In this document: positions 43,901 through 54,051 of the stretch, piece by piece | Numbering within the stretch: position 1 is the first letter of the stretch | How the letters are laid out: each line of letters starts with the position of its first letter | Assembly: GCF_008728515.1 (NCBI RefSeq) | Contig: NC_044995.1 | Coordinates: forward strand, 15,712,127-15,776,126 | DNA from: Papio anubis | Taxonomy: Eukaryota; Chordata; Mammalia; Primates; Cercopithecidae | DNA length: 64,000 bases | Direction: 5' to 3' | Translations under genes and position numbers: made by a program | Notes under the pieces: model-generated | What the model saw: the letters and a program-made list of their open reading frames with translations, nothing else | Database searches by the model: none | Told to the model about the DNA's origin: nothing

Positions 43901-46900
43901 ACCTAGCAGTGGGAAGCTGACAACCTTCTCTCTGGCAGCACCAGAGTACAATTAGTGAGAAGGCCCCCAGGAAAAACCCTACACCTCAAGATTCAGGAAG
44001 GGGCACCTTCTTTGCACTGCTCACTCCCTGTAGATGGGTCGACACACTGAGCAACCACCTCACTGGGAGAAGAATTTGGCCATGGCCCAGGAGGCTTGGA
44101 ATCAGTGAGTTACTGACTAGAGATGGGCAAGGGCTCCCCAGTTAGGAACCCAATCAGAGATTACACTGATGATGCACGTGGATGGGTGACAGGGAAGGGG
44201 TCCAGTGCTGCACCCTCTTCCACCACAATCCTTCCCCACACAGCAGCCAGAGCCCCTCTTCTCCAGGTCTTCGCTGCATCCCAAGAAAATACAAATTCCC
44301 AGCTACAGCCTCAAAGGCCCCCAACCTCATGTGCCACTCCCATCACTCCGCTCCATGCCTCAACAGGCTGAGCTCATCACCACCACAAGGCCTCTGCACG
44401 GCCTGGGACACTCTCCCTTCTGACCCTCCTTGTTACTCAGGATTCAGAGGCCAAGGGTCACCTTGAGTACTCCAGCTGATTGTCCATTCCACTCCTAGCA
44501 ACATGGCATCAGCACAGGCACCTGTTTACCTAGTACTGGCCTGGAAGGCAGCCACAGCGAAGCCCCTGGGGCCACGTCAGTCTCCCCAGTGCCCAATGCA
44601 GTACCTGCTGACTGAGCGCACTGCTCTGGGCCTCCTCTGCACCCCAGCCCTGCTGTGTTCCCTCCTGTCCTGTACATTCTCACACAGCACCTCCCACCAA
44701 GCACACAGGACACATGCAGAAACAGGAACCTGCTCTTTAGGGCCCCACCCTTCCCCCCCACACACACACCTTGGGGGTGAAAGCATCCTCTGGCCCCAAG
44801 GAAAGTATCTACTTCCTGCCCTCACAGGGGAAGGCCTCAGGAAACATGCTCTCAACCCCTCCCACCTAGGGGAGGGGCAGGTGGGACCAGGGCCAGGAGA
44901 CTAAAGACTTAAAGGCTATTGGTGACAATGGGCCTGCCAAGAGACCCAACACCACTACAAACACCCCCCAGTCAGAAGCCTGTGACTGTCCCACCTCCAA
45001 GCTGCTCTTCAAGGAGTAAACCAAGCAAGGTGGACCCTCCCTGGGGTCCCCTCTGGTGGCCCTTGCTGCCAGTGGGAGTCAACTCTCTCCCAACTACAGG
45101 TCAACCGAGCACCTGTCCCCAGTCAAGGAGTTGGGGGAAGGTAGAACACAGGAGCTCCACTAAGAACGGACTAAGAAGCAGATTCTCACTGGCTCTAGCC
45201 CACCACACTGGTGATCCACGTCCCCACGGCAACTGCTGTGGCCCACCTCAGCACCCCACAGCCTTACCCTGGAGTCCAGCAGAGTCCAGATGGCGCCCTC
45301 TAAAAGCAGAAAAGCCTGGAGTTGTTTCTCACTGGGGAGGGGACGGCTCCTCCCCTATGTTCCCAGTCCAGCCTGGCCTATCCTTACCTCCCTAGGACAA
45401 TTAGGGTCACCTAAGGCTAAAAAGGTCCAAACACTTCCCCTCTCCAATCCTCGCCGGGGCCCTGTCCCCAACCCCCTGGAAGGTGGGCACCAGAGGCACC
45501 AAAAGACAACAGATCCGGCCGGGCACAGTGGCTCACATCTGTAATCCCAGTGCTTTGGGAGGCCAAGGTGGGTGGATCACGAGGTCAGGAGATAAGAGAC
45601 CATCCTGGCTACCACGGTGAAACCCTGTCTCTACTAAAAATACAAAAAATTAGCCGGACGAGGTGGCAGGCGCCTGTAGTCCCAGCTACTCGGGAGGCTG
45701 AGGCAGGAGAATGGCATGAACCTGGGAGGTGGAGCTTGCAGTGAACCGAGATCTCGCCACTGCACTCCAGCCTGGACAACAGAGCAAGACTCTGTCTTCA
45801 AAAAAAAAAAGACAAGAGATCTTCTCCTTCTACTCTCCCCACCCCAAACTGCCACAGACTCGCTGGAGATGTAACCTGGTTTTCCTGTTCCGTGGATCAG
45901 CAAATTGAGGCTCAGAGCAGTGTCCCATCTGGGCCACTCAGCCCTTCTGGTCTCCCCCTGACGAGGACAACAGCCAACCTGGTGTGAAGATGCTGAGCCA
46001 GGGAGGCCACTGATCCTGCCCGCACGGAGCCAAGCCCAGGGAGGGGCCGGCTCTGGCTCAGCTATCAAGTAACGGGAGGGAGAGGGAAGTAGAACAAGTT
46101 CCAGCTGGGGTGGGGAGGAAACAGGCCTTGGCCCCGGGGGAGCCCTGGTCCCTGAGCCAGCTCCAGCCTGAGAGGAAAGCCACACAGAGGCAGAACCCAA
46201 GATGGGATCTGCAGGAGGAGGCAGGGGACATCAGGAGCTCAGCCTCATGCCTGCAGGGCACAACACAGCCCGTGCCATCGGCCAGCCAGGCATCGCTGTG
46301 TTGAGCAGTGGGCACTCCCCACAGGGCCCTGTCCAAAGGACACCAAGCCCTGTACTCAAGGCCAGGCCCCCACACCACCTATGAAGACAGTGATCCTGTC
46401 AGCATGCCGGAAGGACCCTGTGGACCACTGTCCTGTGCTGGGCTCCTGACCCCAGGTTCCTGAACAGGCAGCTGGAGGCCATGAGGCCTTGACAACTGCC
46501 TGGAAACTCCAAGCAAATGAGTATTTGTCTTAAGAGAGGATCTGTGGCCTCAGATTCTCAGAAAGACCCAGACTCCAAAATACAATTAAGAACTACTGTT
46601 CTAAAGCAAAAAGAAAAAGAGACTAAGAACAAACACATAAAGGCAGAGAGAAGAAACAAACATGGGAAGGGAGGAAGTGACACACAGGACAGGGGGAATG
46701 GATGGCAGGGACTGGGACGGGGAAGGGTGGGAGACATGGGGATGAGAGCTCCACCTGGGTCAGCAGGCAGCGACCCAGTACCAGTCCCAGGAGACTGTCC
46801 TCGATGTAGATGCCACAGTAGGGACCCAGGGCACAATGCAGTCCAGGGCCAGGCACTGGGCCTAGTGGGCAGCACCCCTTTCCTTCCCTCAGCCCAGGGC

Positions 46901-48253
46901 TCACTCATCACACCCTACCCGTTCTGCTTCTCCTGCCTGGGAGACAGATGAATGAACTAAAGACATGGGCCAGCAAACAGGGATGGACAACAGGAGCACA
47001 GGGAAGGATGCGGACAGGGACAGACAGCAACAGAGGACGGACAACTGAACTGTGTGCCTGTCTACATCACTGCGCTTGGTCTGGGGCCCCAGACAGACAC
47101 CAGGAGGCCATGAACCCCACCAAGGCCCATGCTGTGAATGTCAGCAACTCTCATGAGCTTCTTCAAGAGGGTTCCTGGCAAAATCAAGAACCACTGTGGC
47201 TCCAGGACAAACTCCTAGCTTACAGGTGCACACATTAAGGCCCAAAGGGAGGACAAGGCCCCCCCGAGTCCCCACAAGTGAGCAACCCACTCCACTGAAC
47301 TGCCTAAACCCAGAAGCCCCCCAGAAGCCTGTCTCCAAACCCACTGTGCTCAGAGCACTGAATGCCAAACCAGGATGCTGCAAAGCCCCGCCAGAGAGGC
47401 CCCCACCTAGCCTTACCTTGGTGCGCCCGTTGATGACATAGCTGCCCAGCCGCCCTGCGCAGTGGCGGATGACGGCGTCCACGTGGGCCATGAGGGCACC
47501 AATGCTTCGGCAGCCTGCTTCATGGCCTTCCACCCAGGCAATCTGGTCCCCACGGATGCTGCGCGGCGGGATCGCCCGCTGGCTCACTAGCTGCCCGTCT
47601 CGCAGGCGCCCACCCCGTTTGAGGGCCTCCACCTCGGCCAGCACGCGGCCGCCCAGCGCTGCCCCCAGGAAGCTGTCCTTGACGCAGATGCCGTAGTACC
47701 GCATGCAGGGCACGATATAGTCCAGGGCCAGGCGCTCAGGTGCAGAGGGCAGCGCCTCCTCCATCAGCCCAGCACTGGCCTCACCACTGCCACTGCTGCA
47801 GCCGCAGCTCATGCCACCCTCCCGCTCTGCCTCCTGGTTCTCTTGCCTGGCCCAGGGCCGCTTGCTGGGTGAAGGGGCATCCCCACCATCCTCGGCCCAT
47901 TTCCGTTTGGGGGCCTCAGGCCGGGCGCCCTGGGCTGCCAGTCGCTGGCACCCCTTGGTGACCAGCGCTGCAGCGCCTTCACTCTGCAGCGGCCGCAGCT
48001 CACCACCATCCTGCCCGCCAAAACCGTCCCGAAGAGGGCTGGCAGTGGTAGAGGTGGCTATAGCTCTGGGAGTCCCACTCCCCGCTGAGGCCTCACTAGG
48101 CACTCCTGGACAGTGGTAGGAGGGGAGCAGGGGACAGGGCAGGTAACTCTCCACCCCCATCCTGGCCCGGCCAGGCTCCAAGGGCTCTGACGAAGACCCT
48201 GGTAACTGAGGGAGAGCCTGACTTAGGGGCTGCGACTGGCACGGGCTGTCCAT
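40951..48253 (-). CDS. EGLN2: EGLN2: HIF prolyl hydroxylase 1 (PHD1)
   Basis: A 2-oxoglutarate, Fe(II) and oxygen-dependent dioxygenase that hydroxylates prolines of HIF-alpha, marking it for VHL-mediated breakdown; mainly nuclear. Coding exons on the minus strand: 48253-47417, 42292-42173, 41684-41548, 41338-41271, 41006-40951. All have GT..AG borders, and phases join to 405 codons (human has 407; a two-residue EP unit is missing near residue 27). Domains: disordered N-terminus with a basic nuclear signal (PKRKWAED, SKRPWARQ), then the catalytic double-stranded beta helix. Iron ligands are in RHVDNPHGDGR (His, Asp) and NPHEV (His); the 2-oxoglutarate Arg is in the ATR|Y junction. ATG at 48253 has context GCTGCCATGG. 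Met32 (RARMGVE) corresponds to the known second start giving a shorter isoform. Intact and surely functional. Confidence 0.97.
42620..42815 (-). mobile_element. MER5-type DNA transposon remnant
   Basis: CCCCTGGGGAGCTCTGAGG, GGTTCCCAGGTAATTCTACC and GTGAGAACTGCTACCC follow the MER5A (hAT) core. In EGLN2 intron 2. Confidence 0.7.
42870..43040 (-). mobile_element. Possible MIR (antisense)
   Basis: CTGAATGGGCCTCAACTGC, GTGTACAACAGGGGTAATAA; degraded MIR-like phrases. Confidence 0.5.
43235..43450 (-). mobile_element. MIR (antisense) in EGLN2 intron 2
   Basis: TTCAAGTCTCAGTGCTGCCA, GGTGACTTCCTGGTCTCAGG and CAGCACAGTGCCTGCCACAT are antisense MIR phrases. Confidence 0.8.
43451..45513. other. EGLN2 intron 2, mostly unique DNA
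   Basis: About 2 kb with no Alu. A possible L2 piece near 44385-44450 (CCTCTGCACGGCCTGGGACA). Open frames on both strands match no family I recognise. Confidence 0.5.
45514..45811 (+). mobile_element. Alu (sense) in EGLN2 intron 2
   Basis: Full-length Alu, opposite in orientation to EGLN2. Confidence 0.93.
45850..45950 (+). mobile_element. MIR fragment
   Basis: CAGCAAATTGAGGCTCAGAG is a MIR core phrase. Confidence 0.6.
45951..46739. other. EGLN2 intron 2, unique DNA
   Basis: No repeat recognised except a purine-rich patch at 46600-46700. Confidence 0.45.
46740..46915 (-). pseudogene. Decayed partial copy of EGLN2 exon 2 inside intron 2
   Basis: The minus strand reads LALDCIVPW, then after a frame slip YCGIYIEDSLLGLVLGRCLL, TQVEL. 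This matches EGLN2 LALDYIVPC..YYGICVKDSFLGAALGGRVL, AEVEAL (exon 2, about 47625-47790). On the DNA level about three of four bases agree by eye, including CAGTCCAGGGCCAGGC. Flanking bases up to about 46915 (CTCAGCCCAG) also align. No splice acceptor precedes it and one frameshift breaks it, so I read it as an old intragenic duplication and not an exon in use. Confidence 0.78.
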
Positions 48254-48484
48254 GGCAGCAGTGTCTTCATCCCCCGGGCATGGAGGGCACCGCCCGGGCC
48301 CATGGTGCCACCCTCCTCCGCCTCCTCCTCTGCCTCTTGATGCAGCTGGGGGCCACCAGGCCTGGCGTGGGGCAGGGTGAGGCAGGGCAGACAGCAAGAG
48401 CTCTTCTCGTGCCCTGGGGGTTGCTTGCTGGTCCCCAAGTCCTCTGCCGTCCCTAAGGGCTTGGGAAGGGACCCTTCAGGGTGG
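47417..48484 (-). other. EGLN2: EGLN2 exon 2 (5'UTR part and first coding exon)
   Basis: The acceptor TTTTTCTAG ends at 48485, so the leader part is 48484-48254. Donor GTAAGG lies at 47416-47411. An in-frame TGA at 48478-48476 precedes the coding frame with no in-frame ATG before 48253. Confidence 0.88.
48223..48303 (-). promoter_or_regulatory. Overlapping upstream ORF in the EGLN2 leader
   Basis: ATG at 48303-48301 in the strong context GGCACCATGG opens a frame of 26 codons plus stop (TAA at 48225-48223), in a different frame from EGLN2, overlapping its start by 31 bases. Such uORFs usually lower initiation at the main start. It is in the mRNA if exon 2 is spliced as described. Confidence 0.7.
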
Positions 48485-49448
48485 CTAGAAAAAGGAAAAA
48501 GAAAAGGGATGTGAGAGGAGCTAGAGACAAGCAGGCTAGGGAAAGAGTGGATGGCATGGGCAGGAGTGGGGAAGACGACCAGGACAGACTTGACTATAGA
48601 GGTCCCCCAAAACCTGGGGCCAAGTCGGGGAGAAGACCCTGAGAATCTGGAGGTGTGAGAGTCCGCTGACAGACAAGGGACAGTGATAGGGAAAGGCTGG
48701 AGGCCAGAGGCTGGGTAGATGACCCTAAGACAGAGGACTGTGGTGCGGGTTGTGGGACGCGGTAACCAAAGACAGAGAAAGGAGAGCTGGAGTAGAAAAG
48801 GGTGGTGTGGAGGGGTGGGAAGGAGGGAGTTTGGAAAATAGGAAGGATCTGCCTCGGCGTTCCAGAGACAGACAGAAAAATGTGGGGGATTCTGAGAGAA
48901 TCAGAGTTGGGGGCGGGGGGTCCAAAAGACAGAGGAAACTGGGGAGTCCAAAGACAAAGAGAACGAGGGGCCCAGAGACAGAAAAACAGACCGGAGGGAA
49001 GCTGGGAGGGAGGGCCCGGGACGGAGCGGGGCGGTAGGGTCGACCCGAGCCCGACGGGAGGAAGCCGGCCGGGGGCGGACACACGCCCAGACGGAAGGGA
49101 GGTCCCGAGACTGACCGAAGGGAGGGGCCCTCGGGGAGAGGGTCCGCGGCGGCAGAGGGAAGGACGGAAGAGGGTGCACGCACCCAGAGACAGGACGAGG
49201 GAAAAAGGCACCCTCCTCCAGGGCACCCCCACGCCCCCAACCCCGGGCGGGCCCTAAGGCCACTTTGGAGAGCAGTAGCGACAGGGACAGGGCCTAGGGG
49301 CCGCTCGGACCCCCTCCCCTCCCCCTCCCCTCAGCCTCCGCCCGGCGCGCGCTCCCCGCCCCCACCCCAACCCAACCCCCCCAACGGCCGGCACCCAACG
49401 TCCCCGGCGCGCGTCCCCTCCCCCGCGCCGCACCCACATCCCCCTTAC
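48485..49448. other. EGLN2 intron 1, purine-rich
   Basis: 48600-49160 is purine-rich on the plus strand (GACAGAG, GGAAGG). The 212-codon Pro/Ser/Leu-rich minus frame (49232-48594) follows from this composition, though it lies on the EGLN2 strand; retained-intron coding seems unlikely. Confidence 0.6.
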
Positions 49449-50050
49449 CGGGGTCGCCCTGGCAGGCCCCGGCGGGCGCCCCCACACCCCGCCCTGTTCG
49501 TGTCGGCGCCCCGGCTCCGACTCGGTCTCCTCCCGCTCCCTTCTCGCCCCGCGACCTCCTCACCAAGCTTTTTCCTCCGGCCCCGGCGCCGCCGTTTGTG
49601 CCAGCCGCCCTGCGCCGCACAGCGCGCCATACCCCGCCCCCACCGCGCGCGACGCCCCGCCCCGCCTCGCCCGTTGGGCACGTGACCGCGCCCCCACGGA
49701 GGCAACGGCGCCTGCGCAGACCTGAGCCGCGCTGGGCGAGGAAGTTCGGGACAAGCCCCCAGCCAAGGAGAAAGGAAACAGGGCTCCGTGGCCGACACGA
49801 GGTTCATTTGCATCATCCTCCGCCCCGCCCCCTTTGCGCGGGAGGGGGATCGCAGTGTGAGGGGCCGGGTCTGGGAGGGGGCGTTTCCTGCATGTTGGAA
49901 TCAGGTGGCGTTGGCGGGGCGGAGCACGCAAATTATGTGATTTACATGAACAGGCCCACCCCGCGTTCCCCCCCAGCGCGGGCACCGGGTTCGGCAGCGC
50001 GGTGCGCGTGACTTCATTTACAGGGTCAGCTCCTCCTCCTCCTCGCAGCC
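48960..50050 (-). promoter_or_regulatory. EGLN2: CpG-island promoter of EGLN2
   Basis: Dense CG dinucleotides, GGCGGG/CCGCCC Sp1-type boxes and no TATA. Elements seen: E-box CACGTG in GGGCACGTGACC (49679-49684), NRF1-like GCGCCTGCGCA (49708-49718), CCGCCCCGCCCCC (about 49821-49833) and octamer ATTTGCAT (49806-49813). Two possible exon 1 donors on the minus strand: CCCCG|GTAAGG (exon edge 49449) and AAGCTTG|GTGAGG (exon edge 49564). Transcription probably starts between 49570 and 49760. Confidence 0.8.
49301..49335 (-). other. C-rich run near the EGLN2 start, G-quadruplex potential on the minus strand
   Basis: CCCCCTCCCCTCCCCCTCCC gives four close G runs on the transcribed RNA sense strand (EGLN2 intron 1). 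Confidence 0.6.
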
Positions 50051-50696
50051 CAGGAACGGGGGTGAGAGATGGATAAATGGCTGCGCAGTTGGTTGGCAAA
50101 TGTATGTAAATTCGCACGTCAGTAATTTACATAAGTATCTGTTATAACGGAGGAGAAAAAGTGCGGGATGCCCTTGAGAAAAGGGAACGCGGACTAGAAG
50201 GGATGTTGTGCCAATGTGTATTTTCAAGACCCGCTCCGCCCTGCCCCCTCGGGACAATCGTGGGAATCAGAATAAAGAACCAGGGAAAGTCTGGGCAACA
50301 GACTGGGCAACAGAGTGAGACCTTATCTTTACACAAAATTAAAAAATGAAACAAAAAAAAATCCACGGAACGCTACAGAGCTGGGAACATTTTGGGGGAC
50401 TAAGGATATAAGGTTATTTTGAATGCCCCGCCCCCTCCACCGTAACTCTGGAGAGCTGGGACTCAAGGCTCCCGCGGGGTCGGTAAGGCGGACGCGGAGG
50501 TGGGAGGGCGACGAGCAACTGGGAGTGTCTTCAGGGGGCTGCACCAGTCCCCAGCAGGCCACCTGAGGGCGTAGGGCGGTTCGGGTGAGCACAAGGACAT
50601 GCATACTGGTATCTACACATACGTGAGGATTGCACAAAAACCCAGAGTCCTCAGGGCACACACAGGGTTCATGGCCACACAAGGGTGTTTCTTGTT
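50051..50696. other. Spacer between EGLN2 and RAB4B; small Alu remnant
   Basis: Unique except about 50282-50345, where CTGGGCAACAGA is repeated and followed by GTGAGACCTTATC, the 3' end of an old sense Alu. Confidence 0.55.
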
Positions 50697-50998
50697 TAGT
50701 TTTGTTTTTGAGATGGGGTCTTACCCTTCTGCCCAGGCTGAAGTGCTGTGGCACGATCACAGTTCACTGCAGGCCCAACCTCCCAACTAAAGTGATCCTC
50801 ACAACTCAGCTTCCGGTGTAGCTGGGACTTCAGGTGTGTACCATGACACCTGGCTAACTTTTTCTGTTTTTTATTTTTGTAGATAGGGTCTCTCTGTGTT
50901 GCCCAGGCTAGTCTCCAACTCCTGGGCTCAAGTGATCCATCTGCCTTGGCCTCCCAAAATGCTGGGATTACAGGCATGAGCCACCACACCTGGCCACA
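50697..50998 (-). mobile_element. Alu (antisense)
   Basis: Old antisense Alu, GTTTTGTTTTTGAGATGGGG tail. Confidence 0.92.
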
Positions 50999-51476
50999 CA
51001 TGGATGTTTAAAAGGAGCCAAATTCACACCGAAACACACACAGACCTCAGGGGCACACATGCACAGGCACACAAGCGGTAGTGAGTCACTGCCTCTGATT
51101 CTCAGGCATCAGGCATGCACAGACCGGAGGCCCACCTATAGGTCCAAATTCCCATCCCTTGGCCTTGATGTCCCAAACAATACCAGCCTCACCAATATAC
51201 TCACCAATACAATCACCAAGGCCACAGAGCAGTTACAGCTATCAGCATCACACACAACCAGCACACATTCCTATAGACATCATCCCATACGCAGGTACTG
51301 GAAACATGTACACGTCACAAACACAGGGACATCAGCATGTTTACACACTTGAGCTTAGAACACAGATTGTCACAAACTGTCCACACAGCAACAAATTCCC
51401 TCCCTCCGCAACAGGCACCTGAGTCATCATGCTTGGTATACCCCACACCATGTCCAATCAGGAAACGAGGCCCCCA
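50999..51476. other. CA-rich unique spacer
   Basis: Many ACACA/CACAG phrases; no gene recognised. Confidence 0.5.
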
Positions 51477-51778
51477 AGGCCATGCCAGTGGCTCACACCT
51501 GTAATTCCAGCACTTTGAGAGGCTGAGGCGGGTGGACCACATGAGGTCGGGAGTTTGAGACCAGCCTGACCAACGTGGAGAAACCCCATCTCTACTAAAA
51601 ATACAACATTAGCCGAGCATGGTGGCGCATGCCTGTAATCCCAGCTACTCGGGAGGCTGAGGCAGGAGAATCTCTTGAACCTGGGAGGTGGAGGTTGTGG
51701 TGAGCCAAGATCGCGCCATTGCACACCAGCCTGGGCAACAAGAAGGAAACTCCCATCTCAAAACAAACAAACAAAAAA
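51477..51778 (+). mobile_element. Alu (sense)
   Basis: Full Alu with a CAAACAAACAAA tail. Confidence 0.92.
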
Positions 51779-51874
51779 CAGAAACAAGGCCCCCAAACAC
51801 CATGATATTTGATTCTTCCATCAGGGACCTCTTCCATCTCCCTGCCATCTCAGAATAATGGAGGCCAAGACACA

Positions 51875-52249
51875 GGTGTAAACAATGCTTTATGGGGGTA
51901 GGGTGGGTGCTGGACAGGCCTCCAGGTAATAAATAACAGGTACTAGCAACAGCAGGGCCACGCGGGGAGGTAGGGACAAATGACCCTGGTCTCAGGCTTT
52001 GGGAGCTCTTGGGGTATGGTTAGGGGTTCAGGGGGACAGAGGTTAGCCAAGACAGAGGAAGCAGCAGCAGGTACGGGATCCCCCTTCCCCCGTGGCTCAG
52101 TCTTGCCCCAAAGCCAGGCCCCACCAAGGAAGGGGGGACAGGTGGCGGCGCAGCTTCTCCGGGGCCAGGGCAGGTTGGGACATGGCCTCTCGGAGCCTGG
52201 GCCTGGGCCCCAGCCGGAAGGGCAGGGCTGGTCCTGAAGAACAGGTGAG
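51875..52249 (-). other. RAB4B: Probable terminal 3'UTR exon of RAB4B
   Basis: On the minus strand an acceptor TTCTCTTTCAG (edge 52250) opens an exon starting CTCACCTGTTC, which runs to a CATAAA poly(A) variant at 51894-51889. No coding potential fits RAB4B, whose stop is at 61126-61124 followed by a donor at 61108. Placing the 3'UTR here agrees with the long human RAB4B locus, but is inference. Confidence 0.6.
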
Positions 52250-52514
52250 CTGAAAGAGAAGGGTGTGGTGACCTGCAGGGTCCCTGGGGTCTGTCCAGCT
52301 GGTCTCTATCTCATTTCCAGGTATTTCCCTGCCCTCCTATCTACATCGGTCTGTCCATACCTTTCTTCTCCCAATTTCTACATTGTCTGATTTTCCGTCT
52401 CTCCCCTGCAGGTAATTTGGGGCTTGCGCTGAGGGTACCTGCATCTCCCTGTTTGTTTGCCTCAGAAAGCTAAGTCTGTAAAGCCACATTTCAACATCTA
52501 AATATCATGAATCT

Positions 52515-52805
52515 GGCTGGACGCGGTGGCTCACGCCTGTAATCCCAGCACTGTGGGAAGCCAAGGCGGGAGGATTGCTTGAGCCCAGAAGTTTAAGACC
52601 AGCCTAGGCGACACCACGAAACCCCATCTCTACAAAAAAATACAAACATTAGCCAGGCGTAGTGGCATGCACCAGTAGTCCCAGCTACCTGGGGGTCTGA
52701 GGTGGGAAGATGGCTTGAGCCTGAGAGGTGGAGGTTGCAGTGAGCCAAGATTGTGCCACTGCACTCCAGCCTAGGCAACAGAGTGAGACTGTCTCAAAAA
52801 AATAA
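52515..52805 (+). mobile_element. Alu (sense)
   Basis: Head GGCTGGACGCGGTGGCTCAC; short A tail. Confidence 0.92.
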
Positions 52806-52808
52806 ACA

Positions 52809-53120
52809 GGCTGGGCGCGGTGGCTCACACCTGTAATCCCAGCACTTTGGGAGGCCAAGACGGGCAGACCACAAAGTCAGAAGTTCAAGACCAGCATGGC
52901 CAATGGTGAAACCCTGTCTCTACTAAAAATACAAAAATTAACCAGGCATGGTGGCAGGCGCCTGTAGTCCCAGCTGCTTGGCAGGCTGAGGCAGAAGAAT
53001 CGCTTGAACCCAGGAGGCGGAGGTTGCAGTGAGCCAAGGTCACACCACTGCACTCCAGCCTGGGTAGCAGAGGGAGACTCTATATCTCCAAAAAAATTAA
53101 ATAAATAAATAAATAAAATG
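52809..53120 (+). mobile_element. Alu (sense)
   Basis: Head GGCTGGGCGCGGTGG; tail ends in (AAAT)n. Confidence 0.93.
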
Positions 53121-53214
53121 AACCTGCCTTTGTATCTTTCTGAGTCCCTCTATGTTCCTGGATCACCCTGGCTCTAAGTCTCATTTCAGTGTTCCCCAAA
53201 CTGGGGAGACGTTA

Positions 53215-53515
53215 GGTTAGTGTTTCTCACTTTGGTTGTATATAGCATTAACTGGGAGCTTCCAGAAATGCTGAAACTGGCTGGCTCATGTCTTTAATCC
53301 CAGCACTTTGGGAGGCCAAGGCGGGAGAATCGCTTGAGGCCAGGAGTTTGAGACCAGCCTGGGCAACATAGTGAGACCCCATCTCTATTTATGTTTTAAT
53401 TAAGAAAAAAAAAAAAGTCCTGAAACCACTTCAGAATCTCTGGGGTGAGGCCTGGGCATCAGTATATTTTAAAGTTCTCCAGGTAATTCTAACGTGTGTC
53501 ACTACCTTGGTGGGG
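53215..53515 (-). mobile_element. MER5-type remnant split by an Alu arm
   Basis: TAGTGTTTCTCACTTTGG before, and CAGAATCTCTGGGGTGAGGC to CCAGGTAATTCTAACG after, the Alu arm at 53275-53417. TGCTGAAAC / TCCTGAAAC mark the insertion. Confidence 0.72.
53275..53417 (+). mobile_element. Alu left arm
   Basis: GGCTGGCTCATGTCTTTAAT, one arm, poly(A). Confidence 0.88.
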
Positions 53516-53618
53516 AAATCAGTTTGGTGGGCCTTGACCAATTTTTAAATTCAAATAGAATAGGATAGACCAGCAAATATCAGAGTGCATCCTATATAAT
53601 AAGAATATTCTATTGATT

Positions 53619-53765
53619 GGGCGGGTGCAGTGGCTCAAACCTATAATCCTAGCACTTTGGGAGGTAAAGGCAGGAGAGGATCACTTAGGCCCAGGAGTTC
53701 GAGACCAGCCTGGGCAACACAGACACTGTCTCTACAAAATTAAAACATTATTTAAAAAAAAAATT
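53619..53765 (+). mobile_element. Alu left arm
   Basis: GGGCGGGTGCAGTGGCTCAA to ATTTAAAAAAAA. Confidence 0.85.
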
Positions 53766-53775
53766 TTTTTTTTAA

Positions 53776-54035
53776 ATGCAGGTGCATCACCTGAGGTCAG
53801 GAGTTTGAGACCAGCCTGGACAACATGTTGAAACCCTGTCTCTACTAAAAATACAAAGAAATTAGCTGGGCATGGTGGTAGACACTTGTAATCCCAGCTA
53901 CTAGGGAGGCTGAGGCAGGAAAATCACTTGAACTCGGGAGGCAGAGGTTTCAGTGAACCGAGATCACACCATTGCACTCCAGCGTGGGCAACATGAGTGA
54001 AACTCCATCTCAAAAAATAATAATAATAATTTTAA
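53776..54035 (+). mobile_element. Alu (sense), 5'-truncated
   Basis: Starts at CATCACCTGAGGTCAGG; tail (AAT)n. Confidence 0.9.
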
Positions 54036-54051
54036 AAGATATATTATATTG

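Noticed and set aside
47141..48397. 418-codon frame over EGLN2 exon 2 with an N-terminal extension
   Set aside because: The extension begins at TTG (48397), not ATG, and the frame runs through the exon 2 donor into intron. The supported start is ATG 48253 and exon 2 ends at 47417.
48594..49240. 171-212-codon Pro/Leu/Ser-rich frames on the minus strand
   Set aside because: They are intronic and follow from purine/pyrimidine-biased composition; no family or conserved motif seen.
49560..50117. 185-codon Ala/Arg/Pro-rich frame at the CpG island
   Set aside because: GC-rich DNA lacks stop codons by composition; it overlaps the EGLN2 promoter.
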